This document shows positions 56,463 to 64,000 of a DNA stretch of 64,000 nucleotides, piece after piece (within the stretch, counting starts at the first letter, position 1; each line of letters opens with the position of its first letter). The notes beneath the pieces were generated by a model. It made no database searches and was not told the DNA's origin. It worked only from the letters and a program-made list of their open reading frames with translations. The position numbers and the translations under genes were made by a program. Origin of the DNA: Acinetobacter haemolyticus (GTDB lineage Bacteria; Pseudomonadota; Gammaproteobacteria; Pseudomonadales; Moraxellaceae); NCBI RefSeq assembly GCF_900406815.1, contig NZ_OVCN01000003.1:124001-188000 (forward strand). Direction: 5' to 3'.

Positions 56463-58493
56463 CTAGAGTCTTGCTGCCAACTCTGCGCCATCTCGAATCG
56501 CTCGTTTAGCATCTAACTCAGCCGCAAGCTTCGCACCACCAATAATATGATAGTTCGCAAAAGTATTCTCACCCTCTTTAGGCATCAAATCCTTCACAGA
56601 TTCTTGCCCTGCACAAACAACAATGGTATCAACACGCAATAATTGATCATGCCCATTGTGTTCAACCCACAATCCTTCATCAGTCACTGCTTTATATTGC
56701 ACACCACGAAGCATACGCACTGCGTGTTTTTTCAATTGCGCACGATGAACCCAACCAGAGGTTTTACCTAAACCAATTCCGAGTGGCGTAGTCTTACGTT
56801 GTAATAAATAGATCTCACGAACAGGTGCTTCAACTTCAGGGCGTTGCATACCACCTTCTGAAATATAATTTGCTTCAGGATCCACCCCCCACTCACGCTG
56901 CCATTCCGCTAAAGGTTGTGGTTGAGGCTGATGTGGTGGTTTTAATAAATACTCAGACACATCAAAACCAATACCACCCGCACCGATCACTGCAACTTTA
57001 CGTCCGACTTCTGCACCTCTTAAAACTTCTGCATAAGACAAGACTTGTGGTGCTGTGCTGCCTTGAATTTTCAACTCGCGCGGTACAACCCCTGTTGCAA
57101 CCACAACCTCATCAAAACCTTCGCTTTCTAATTGTTCACGACTTACGCGCGTATTTAAACGAACGTCGACACCTGTTTGCTGAAGTTGTACTTTAAAATA
57201 ACGAATCGTTTCATGAAATTCTTCTTTTCCAGGCACAACTTTAGCTAGATTAAACTGACCACCAACATCATTATTGGCTTCAAACAAAGTCACCGCATGT
57301 CCACGACTTGCAGCAACGGTCGCAGCTGACATTCCTGCTACCCCACCACCCACAACTGCAATCCGCTTTGGCTTTTTGGTTTTGATATAAACAAGTTCTG
57401 TTTCAAAACACGCTTGCGGATTGACCAAACAAGTCACTCGCTGATTTTTGAATGCATGATCCAGACAAGCTTGGTTACAAGCAATACAGGTATTAATTTC
57501 GTCAACACGATTGGTCGCGGTTTTATTCACCCAATATGGATCAGCCAAGAATGGACGTGCCATTTGCACCATATCTGCCTTACCCGATGCAACGATCTCT
57601 TCAGCCACATCAGGCATGTTGATACGGTTAGATGCAATGACCGGGATTGAAAGATGCTGTTTAACTTCTGCGGTATAGTCTACAAATGCTGCACGAGGTA
57701 CCGACGTTACAATCGTTGGAATACGTGCTTCATGCCAACCAATACCTGTATTTAATAACGTTACACCAGCTTTCTCTAATGCTTTGGCTACAGTAATTAC
57801 CTCTTGCATGGTATTACCGTCGTGTACTAAATCCAACAACGATAAACGAAAAGCGATAATAAATTTTTCACCGACTTTAGCGCGAATTGCTTTTACGATC
57901 TCAACAGGGAAACGCATCCGATTTTCAATGTCCCCGCCCCAGCGATCTGTACGTTTATTTACATGATTGCTTAGAAATTGGTTAATCAGATAACCTTCTG
58001 AACCCATAATTTCCACACCATCATAACCCGCTTTCTTTGCCAAGCTAGCACAGCGCGCATAATCACTAATAGTTGCCAAAATCTGAGAATCTGACATTTG
58101 GCGCGGTTTAAACGGATTAATCGGTGCTTTAATCGCAGATGAAGAAACGGAAAATGGATGATAACCATAACGACCAGAATGCAAAATTTGCATTAAAATT
58201 TTTGAACCATGTTTATGTACGGCATGGGTTACCAGACGATGGTGAGGAATATCAGCCAAACTATTCATAGTACCGCCAGCAGGCAACAACCAACCTTGAC
58301 GATTAGGAGAAATACCACCTGTAATGATTAGTCCAACACCACCCTTGGCTCTTTCTTCAAAGTAAGCAGCAAGTTTAGGATAGTTAAAGAACCGATCTTC
58401 TAAGCCTGAATGCATAGAGCCCATTACCACACGATTTTTAATGGTGGTAAATCCCAAATGTAATGGTTTTAAAATATTTGCATAGCTAGTCAT
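56463..58493 (-). CDS. fadH: NADPH-dependent 2,4-dienoyl-CoA reductase FadH
   Basis: 676 residues from the ATG at 58491-58493. An N-terminal old-yellow-enzyme barrel (NRVVMGSMHSGLEDR, GVGLIITGG, GYDGVEIMGSEGYLINQFLSNHVNKRTDRWGG) binds FMN. CIACNQACLDHAFKNQRVTC holds the 4Fe-4S cysteines. The C-terminal half binds FAD and NADPH (IAVVGGGVAGMSAATVAASRGH; VAVIGAGGIGFDVSEYLL). It reduces 2,4-dienoyl-CoA esters during beta-oxidation of unsaturated fatty acids. Monocistronic. Confidence 0.93.
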   Translation of the reverse strand: MTSYANILKPLHLGFTTIKNRVVMGSMHSGLEDRFFNYPKLAAYFEERAKGGVGLIITGGISPNRQGWLLPAGGTMNSLADIPHHRLVTHAVHKHGSKILMQILHSGRYGYHPFSVSSSAIKAPINPFKPRQMSDSQILATISDYARCASLAKKAGYDGVEIMGSEGYLINQFLSNHVNKRTDRWGGDIENRMRFPVEIVKAIRAKVGEKFIIAFRLSLLDLVHDGNTMQEVITVAKALEKAGVTLLNTGIGWHEARIPTIVTSVPRAAFVDYTAEVKQHLSIPVIASNRINMPDVAEEIVASGKADMVQMARPFLADPYWVNKTATNRVDEINTCIACNQACLDHAFKNQRVTCLVNPQACFETELVYIKTKKPKRIAVVGGGVAGMSAATVAASRGHAVTLFEANNDVGGQFNLAKVVPGKEEFHETIRYFKVQLQQTGVDVRLNTRVSREQLESEGFDEVVVATGVVPRELKIQGSTAPQVLSYAEVLRGAEVGRKVAVIGAGGIGFDVSEYLLKPPHQPQPQPLAEWQREWGVDPEANYISEGGMQRPEVEAPVREIYLLQRKTTPLGIGLGKTSGWVHRAQLKKHAVRMLRGVQYKAVTDEGLWVEHNGHDQLLRVDTIVVCAGQESVKDLMPKEGENTFANYHIIGGAKLAAELDAKRAIRDGAELAARL

Positions 58494-58712
58494 GATTTTC
58501 CTTCTATATTTTTGGCTTTGCAACTTGTTGCATAGTACTTTAACTGAATTTTTATCTGTGTTTATGGCTTTTTTTAAGAAAATGCTGACACTAAAGTCAA
58601 AACAAATGTAACCGTTATGATTTACATCTCAAAAATTCAATCTTCCCCATGAAGAACAGATAATTTTTCTGCTTAGTTTTTCTTTGGAGAAAACAAGCTC
58701 AATGAAAAGTGT

Positions 58713-58760
58713 TACAATAGCTCCGATTTTTTATTCTCAAGACCACCGAATTGGGGTCTT
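58713..58760 (+). promoter_or_regulatory. argG leader: candidate -10 box and stem-loop
   Basis: TACAAT at 58713-58718 is a plausible -10 box; no convincing -35 box is seen. AAGACC (58739-58744) and GGTCTT (58755-58760), extended by an inner CC/GG, make a hairpin ending 24 bases before the argG ATG. It could affect translation or early termination; no arginine-repressor site was identified. Confidence 0.4.
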
Positions 58761-58769
58761 TACTAATAA

Positions 58770-60128
<1,359 letters not shown>

Positions 60129-60156
60129 TAAATTGGTAAATTAGCTTAATAATTTG

Positions 60157-60187
60157 AAAAGGCTGAATATTTTATTCGGCCTTTTTT
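60157..60187 (+). terminator. argG terminator
   Basis: AAGGCTGAAT and ATTCGGCCTT form a 10-pair stem with one wobble, followed by a T6 run. Confidence 0.9.
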
Positions 60188-60322
60188 ATTCAACTCATAA
60201 AAATACATCATATTTAATCATTGCATTTATAGAACAATATGTCGCAATTAAAGACTATCTATCACTATTATGAATCAATAATATAAGCATTAAGCAAAAC
60301 ACAATAATTTAGGAGATGAAGG

Positions 60323-61006
60323 ATGAATGCTTATCTACATCGTAGTGAAAACCGTGGCCATGTAAAAGCAGGATGGTTAGACACCTACCATAGCTTTTCA
60401 TTTGGGAGCTGGTACAATCCGAAATATATGGGTGTCAGTGCTCTCCGCGTGATTAATGACGATACCATTGCTGCACATAATGGTTTTGGTACTCACCCTC
60501 ATGACAACATGGAAATCTTAACTTGTGTTCTTGATGGTACCATTTCTCATAAAGATAGTATGGGCAATGAGGGTCAAATCAATGCGGGTGAATGGCAGTT
60601 GATGAGTGCGGGTACAGGCGTTACCCATAGTGAAATGAATAAGCATGATAAAGCGGTACATCTGTTACAGATTTGGATTCAACCGAATGTACAAGATGCT
60701 GAACCAACTTATCAGCAAATTCACTTAAATCCGAAAGATCATCCTAACCAATGGCATTTGATTGCAGGTGATGAGTCTGCACCAATGTTGATTCGTCAAA
60801 ATGCAGAAGTGAAAACTGCTGTTCTTGAAAAGGGTCAACAATTAGAGATCAGTGCAAAGAAAAAAGTGAACTATGTTCATGTGATCTCTGGTGAAGTTAT
60901 GATTGCTGATCATGTAGTCAAAGCTGGTGATGCTTTACTGTTTGATGAAACTGCAACCATTACCGCATCACAAGACAGTCAAATGATTTGGTTTGATTTG
61001 CCTTAA
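60323..61006 (+). CDS. pirin family protein (YhaK/YhhW-like)
   Basis: 227 residues of the bicupin pirin family. Metal-ligand His residues appear in HNGFGTHPHDNMEILTCVLDGTISHKDSMG, and GEWQLMSAGTGVTHSEMN is the family signature, followed by LLQIWIQP. Bacterial members include quercetinases and redox-responsive proteins; the actual role is unknown. AGGAGATGAAGG precedes the ATG. Confidence 0.9.
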   Translation: MNAYLHRSENRGHVKAGWLDTYHSFSFGSWYNPKYMGVSALRVINDDTIAAHNGFGTHPHDNMEILTCVLDGTISHKDSMGNEGQINAGEWQLMSAGTGVTHSEMNKHDKAVHLLQIWIQPNVQDAEPTYQQIHLNPKDHPNQWHLIAGDESAPMLIRQNAEVKTAVLEKGQQLEISAKKKVNYVHVISGEVMIADHVVKAGDALLFDETATITASQDSQMIWFDLP

Positions 61007-61032
61007 TGGTCCTTCTAAGTTGTAGACATTAA

Positions 61033-61055
61033 AAAAGCCCGATTTACGGGCTTTT
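61033..61055 (+). terminator. terminator after the pirin gene
   Basis: AAAAGCCCG and CGGGCTTTT form a 9-pair stem; outer arms GTTGTAGA (61019-61026) and TCTACAAC (61055-61062) extend it. Confidence 0.88.
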
Positions 61056-61268
61056 CTACAACCTTGAACATTTTTAAAAACGATCAGAACCGTTTCGTTC
61101 GTTGTTAGCTGATATATACGGGTTTGTCATAACGTTTATTATCTAGGCAAGATTTCTCTTAAATCCCAAATCGTATATGACTTCCTTATTGTTTAAATTA
61201 TCACCATTTTTTATTCGGGTCAAGGGGGTTAAACTCCTACCAGTTTTGAAGTAACACATACAATAATA

Positions 61269-61397
61269 CTAATCGCTAGACGCGAATAACTTTGACTCAC
61301 AAAAACCTATAAATTTCTCTTTTGTGTTACATTCATCCTCCCCATCTAAAAGATGGTATATAGGCTCAAACTCAATTATCCGCATAAGCCCTCTCAT
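61269..61397 (-). CDS. possible small protein or gene remnant
   Basis: A 42-residue frame on the minus strand from ATG 61395-61397 (a GTG 12 codons upstream, at 61433, is an alternative). It is acidic, with EFEPIYHLLDGEDE in the middle. No clear ribosome binding site and no recognised family; it could be the tail of a decayed gene. The remainder of 61063-61633 is AT-rich with nothing else I can name. Confidence 0.3.
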   Translation of the reverse strand: MRGLMRIIEFEPIYHLLDGEDECNTKEKFIGFCESKLFASSD

Positions 61398-61633
61398 TTT
61401 TCTACCTGAAATTTGCTTAAAATGCTTAACCACTTTTAAGAATCTCTTATTTTAAACAATTCTTTATTAAGCTTATCGATCTAAATTTCAAGAAATCGTT
61501 AAAGGATTTAGATAGGTTGAAATATCATGTAATTTAAAAAATTATTTCAATTATGTTTCAATTTTATGACAATGATTTAATAAATTTTTTCTATTTTTCA
61601 AATAAATAACAAAGTTGAATTATATTATTATTT

Positions 61634-61654
61634 AATAAATTCTTAAAAGTGATG
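61634..61654 (+). repeat. leader block shared with the 53215 gene
   Basis: AATAAATTCTTAAAAGTGAT plus a final G is identical to 53185-53205. In both places it lies 9-10 bases before the ATG of the 77-residue genes, and the spacer differs in length by one base, so the block is not coding. It may be the promoter-proximal leader or ribosome binding region. Confidence 0.7.
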
Positions 61655-61664
61655 CATCTAAACC

Positions 61665-61898
61665 ATGAGCGATACAAGTCTTTTAAATGAATTAAATCAA
61701 ATGATTGATTATTACGTTTCTAGAAATAGTCAACCGCCAAATCGTATAATCTTAGGATATAAAGCATATGGGACCTTGATGAAAGATTCCGTGTTTGCAA
61801 CAGAGGTGAAAAACTCAGCACTTGATCCCAATAAGCGAAAATATAAAAAATTGAAAATTAAAGTGACAAAAGACGACCATCAAATTGAATTAGAATAG
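61665..61898 (+). CDS. 77-residue hypothetical protein, copy 2
   Basis: 77 residues. Aligned without gaps to the copy at 53215, 51 of 77 residues are identical, most strongly RIILGYK, SAL, KRKY and the final KIKVTKDDHQ. The strong conservation of the C-terminus between copies, with silent changes, suggests both are functional. Basic, soluble, no known domain. It stands alone, more than 650 bases after the pirin gene. Confidence 0.72.
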   Translation: MSDTSLLNELNQMIDYYVSRNSQPPNRIILGYKAYGTLMKDSVFATEVKNSALDPNKRKYKKLKIKVTKDDHQIELE

Positions 61899-62048
61899 AT
61901 ACCCCTATCGCCCTTCTAAGATTGTTTTTACAATCATACAATCACAAAAACCCCACTTTTGACTTGGATTTAATATACTGATTTCACAGTGGATTTATAT
62001 ATTTTGTGCAGAACCTCCTGCTTCTACCGCAAGAGAAAATTCTACTTT

Positions 62049-62195
62049 TTAGATCTTTTTATTTTTCGGGGGAATTACCGTTCCAACACGTGAGAGAACT
62101 TCAATTGCTCGCTGGATTGAACTGAATGATTGTTTTGCTAGGTCATGTAGCCATTCTCTCCGTTGTTCATAACCCTGACAATTTACAAATTTCAT
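62049..62195 (-). CDS. 48-residue hypothetical protein
   Basis: ATG at 62193-62195 with GAGGATC seven bases upstream. The protein runs CQGYEQRREWLHDLAKQSFSSI then AIEVLSRVGTVIPPKNKK, probably two helices. It looks like the small unannotated proteins found in Acinetobacter accessory regions, but I cannot name a family. A structured repeat (62223-62278) lies immediately upstream. Confidence 0.55.
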   Translation of the reverse strand: MKFVNCQGYEQRREWLHDLAKQSFSSIQRAIEVLSRVGTVIPPKNKKI

Positions 62196-62222
62196 AGATT
62201 GATCCTCGAATATGAAAAAGAA

Positions 62223-62278
62223 AAAGCCCCGCTATCACATCTGTCTTAGCAAGGCTTTCTGCGCCGTAATCAGTTCAG
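62223..62278 (-). repeat. structured 56-base repeat, copy 1
   Basis: About 86% identical to 63665-63720, beginning with 22 identical bases. On the minus strand AAGCCTTGCTA pairs fully with TAGCGGGGCTT (two G-U), followed by CTTTTTCTTTTT, so this copy can act as a terminator for the 69-residue gene. It lies 27 bases before the start of the 48-residue gene. Confidence 0.65.
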
Positions 62279-62358
62279 AAAGTTGAATCGCTTTGCACTA
62301 ATGAGAGTAAGCGCTAATCTGCTCTGCTCATTTCTTTCCATCTCAAGCGTCAAGCATT

Positions 62359-62379
62359 AAAAAACCACCGAAGTGGGTT
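62359..62379 (-). terminator. terminator of the 69-residue gene
   Basis: On the minus strand ACCCAC-TTCG-GTGGT with a T6 run follows directly after the stop codon of the gene at 62384. The stem has one mismatch and a UUCG tetraloop. Confidence 0.65.
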
Positions 62380-62383
62380 ATGC

Positions 62384-62593
62384 TCACTCTATATAATAGC
62401 TATTGCCATCAGAGCTGTTGAAAACTAAATCTAAAGTAGGAAAGATAAATTCTCCTTTAAATAAAATATATTCAACGTTAGGTTTCCGAACTCTCGATGA
62501 ATGATTGATTTTATTAGCATTTACTTCCGTATAGTTTGCCTGTGCTCTTCTTTCTTTGCCTTGAAAATCAATAATTGTAATGTCTTTTAGCAT
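62384..62593 (-). CDS. 69-residue hypothetical protein
   Basis: ATG at 62591-62593 with CAGGAG nine bases upstream. Sequence begins MLKDITIIDFQGKERRAQ and ends NSSDGNSYYIE; short predicted beta strands, basic middle (SSRVRKPN). No recognised family. The good ribosome binding site and following terminator support a real gene. Confidence 0.55.
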   Translation of the reverse strand: MLKDITIIDFQGKERRAQANYTEVNANKINHSSRVRKPNVEYILFKGEFIFPTLDLVFNSSDGNSYYIE

Positions 62594-62933
62594 TCATATG
62601 CTCCTGTTTAATCAATCATACTATGCTTAGCGGCTATCGAATACAAACTATAATTTTACAACCTTTAGGTTTTATTGTTTGTTTAGTAAATCTCTTATCA
62701 AAATATATATGTGTGTTTTATGTACTCGCACTTGAAATTTGCACAGTGTAGTTTCAAGCTTTAAACGATACTACTCAAGCAGTTATATATAATTGATTTT
62801 ATTTATGAAATATTTCCTCGAGATAAACATCTTTTTTAGCACATATCAACACATATAGTTCTTAAAACAACTGTAGTATAACGGTTTATAAAGCGTACTA
62901 TGGGTTCTCCACAGTGAAGTTAAGAAGATAAAA
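62594..62933. other. AT-rich intergenic stretch
   Basis: No open frame of note on either strand. It should hold the divergent promoters of the 69- and 58-residue genes. A weak inverted pair (CTTGAAA near 62751, TTTCAAG near 62772) is the only structure seen. Confidence 0.4.
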
Positions 62934-63110
62934 ATGTCAGGTTTCAAAAGTTTTTCTCAAAATACAACAAACCATGCAAAAGTTATCAAAGCTCAAGCAA
63001 TGGAGCATTCTGCAGTAACTCCACCTACTGAAACACCACCCACACAAGTTCCTGGCACCGTAAAGGATCTGCCTGAGAATAATGAACAACCTGATCCAAA
63101 TAACAAATAA
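62934..63110 (+). CDS. 58-residue hypothetical protein, Pro/Thr-rich tail
   Basis: ATG at 62934 after AAGAAG. The first part (MSGFKSFSQNTTNHAKVIKA) may be helical; the rest is rich in Pro, Thr, Glu and Asn (TPPTETPPTQVPG; ENNEQPDPNNK) and is likely disordered. No family recognised. A terminator at 63270 on the same strand supports expression. Confidence 0.5.
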   Translation: MSGFKSFSQNTTNHAKVIKAQAMEHSAVTPPTETPPTQVPGTVKDLPENNEQPDPNNK

Positions 63111-63269
63111 TTTCTTATTAATAGCGCCTTAGAATCAGTTTTGAGGCTCTGATACTATAAAGAATAAATTAGTGCACTGATTTATTATACTATTAACTAC
63201 TTTTATCAATTTGATTTGTTTAGCTATTTAAGAAATTGCAGCCATTCATACCAGATAATTGATATAACT

Positions 63270-63296
63270 AGTCTCTCAGATATGAGGGGCTTTTTT
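63270..63296 (+). terminator. terminator downstream of the 58-residue gene
   Basis: AGTCTCTCA and TGAGGGGCT form a 9-pair stem (two G-U) around GATA, followed by TTTTT. Confidence 0.8.
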
Positions 63297-63346
63297 AATT
63301 GGTTTTTTTTACCAATATTTATCCGACTAACTCACTCTATATAAAT

Positions 63347-63375
63347 TAAACCCACCAAAATGGGCGGGCTTATTT
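63347..63375 (-). terminator. terminator of the 76-residue gene
   Basis: On the minus strand AAGCCCGCC and GGTGGGTTT pair (two G-U) around a 6-base loop directly after the gene at 63389; T/A-rich sequence follows. Confidence 0.65.
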
Positions 63376-63388
63376 TTAAATATTTGAG

Positions 63389-63619
63389 TTACGAAAGATA
63401 AGAATGTTCTTGAGCTAAATAGTTATTCGCAATTCTGGTTGTTTCAGCGTAGGTCATTTCCGCGCAAAGCCAAAAACGATAAATGTTTTCACCAATAATA
63501 TAAGTCTGACGATTGTATGTAGACTTTTTTTCGGCGTTAATTTCACTCGCTTCAAAATATGTGCCTTCACGACCTATAACTACTTCCCCATCTAAATCGC
63601 CACCAATACAAATATACAT
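63389..63619 (-). CDS. 76-residue hypothetical protein, prophage-like
   Basis: ATG at 63617-63619. Begins MYICIGGDLDGEVVIGREG and contains NRQTYIIGENIYRFWLCAEM, a compact beta-rich protein of the kind often found among prophage accessory genes in Acinetobacter; that comparison is by impression only. It has its own terminator. The second copy of the structured repeat lies 45 bases before its start. Confidence 0.55.
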   Translation of the reverse strand: MYICIGGDLDGEVVIGREGTYFEASEINAEKKSTYNRQTYIIGENIYRFWLCAEMTYAETTRIANNYLAQEHSYLS

Positions 63620-63664
63620 TTTAAGAATCCATAATTATGAATCTCAGCTTAACACATAAAATAT

Positions 63665-63720
63665 AAAGCCCCGCTATCACATCTGTGTTAGTGAGGCTTT
63701 GTGCACCATAATCCGTTCGG
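63665..63720 (-). repeat. structured 56-base repeat, copy 2
   Basis: Second copy of the element at 62223-62278, same orientation, eight differences. On the minus strand the stem AAGCCTCACTA/TAGCGGGGCTT has one mismatch and the T run is poorer, so it is less clearly a terminator. It lies between the membrane protein gene and the 76-residue gene. Confidence 0.6.
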
Positions 63721-63754
63721 CAAATCTAGAGGAAAGTTACTTTCAGAACTATAC

Positions 63755-64000
63755 TCAATATGGATACTTATGATAAAGATATGCATAATACATGATATAG
63801 AGTATCAACCAGAGAAAGGCAGTTAAAACAAATGAGAGCGAAGATATAGGTACCATCTCAGTAGACATGTCAGCTTTCTTACCTGTTTCGCGTTCAAATT
63901 TTTTTACTGAAAGATATCCCTTCATATTGCAAATCGAAAAAAATAAAAATGCAATAAGAATTAAACCAATTGAAAAATAGTCCTCCGTCGTAAATTTTTT
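63755..64000 (-). CDS. membrane protein, C-terminal part
   Basis: 81 residues to a TGA at 63755-63757, continuing beyond the right edge. Two hydrophobic segments (SIGLILIAFLFFSIC and SFVLTAFLWLILYIMYYAYL) are separated by a charged loop (KKFERETGKKADMS). Small two-segment inner membrane protein, no family recognised; the start is not in the window. Confidence 0.6.
   Translation of the reverse strand, partial: KKFTTEDYFSIGLILIAFLFFSICNMKGYLSVKKFERETGKKADMSTEMVPISSLSFVLTAFLWLILYIMYYAYLYHKYPY

Noticed and set aside
62223..63720. CRISPR-like repeat pair
   Set aside because: Only two copies, 1.4 kb apart, with small genes between; no regular spacing and no cas genes.

Overview
The window looks like chromosomal DNA of an Acinetobacter species. 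The strongest sign is the protocatechuate/quinate supraoperon pcaIJFBDKCHG-quiBCXA with a divergent IclR-type pcaU and its three-repeat operator, which is the arrangement known from Acinetobacter baylyi ADP1. The AT-rich composition, a hutCD/hutUHTIG histidine locus and a zigA-type zinc GTPase locus agree with this. The species cannot be fixed from the sequence alone.

Layout. 0-13 kb: the 5' part of a secreted lipocalin gene, a small thioesterase, fdhD plus a YdeP-like molybdenum oxidoreductase, a two-gene operon (exported putative solute-binding protein plus predicted metal-dependent hydrolase) next to an AraC regulator, two unknown genes, a MocR regulator, and a second AraC regulator divergent from a crotonase-SDR pair. 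13-23 kb: glutamate dehydrogenase and the complete histidine utilisation locus. Histidine goes to urocanate (HutH), imidazolonepropionate (HutU), formimidoylglutamate (HutI) and glutamate plus formamide (HutG); the adjacent glutamate dehydrogenase can feed the glutamate into the TCA cycle. HutC operators lie in front of both hut transcription units. 23-38.5 kb: quinate/shikimate are oxidised in the periplasm (QuiA, with porin QuiX), dehydrated by QuiB and QuiC to protocatechuate, and taken through the beta-ketoadipate pathway (PcaHG, PcaB, PcaC, PcaD, PcaIJ, PcaF) to succinyl-CoA and acetyl-CoA; PcaK is the importer.

38.5-44.3 kb: a zinc-starvation island built around a near-perfect palindrome at 40987-41006. 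Leftward it has an M15-like peptidase lipoprotein, a divergent Fur-family regulator and a COG0523/ZigA GTPase. Rightward it has folE2, a HisI paralogue, a gamma-carbonic-anhydrase-like protein and a dihydroorotase paralogue, which look like backup enzymes for zinc-limited growth.

44.3-53 kb: an orphan type VI secretion cargo module: vgrG with a long C-terminal extension, a 1549-residue Rhs/YD-repeat effector, and a small lipoprotein that overlaps its 3' end. The effector tip (about 153 residues after the last Rhs DPxGL motif) has an H-x7-C arrangement typical of L,D-transpeptidase-like (YkuD/DUF2778) folds. The pair is therefore best read as a peptidoglycan-targeting toxin with an envelope-located immunity lipoprotein. 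This is the most interesting system in the window.

53-61 kb: a TonB-dependent receptor with a candidate Fur box, tRNA-Ser(TGA), fadH, argG and a pirin. 61-64 kb: an AT-rich stretch of small, mostly unrecognised genes (48-77 residues), several with their own terminators. It includes a paralogue of the 77-residue gene at 53215 and two copies of a structured 56-base repeat placed just upstream of two small genes. This part looks like an accessory or prophage-derived edge.
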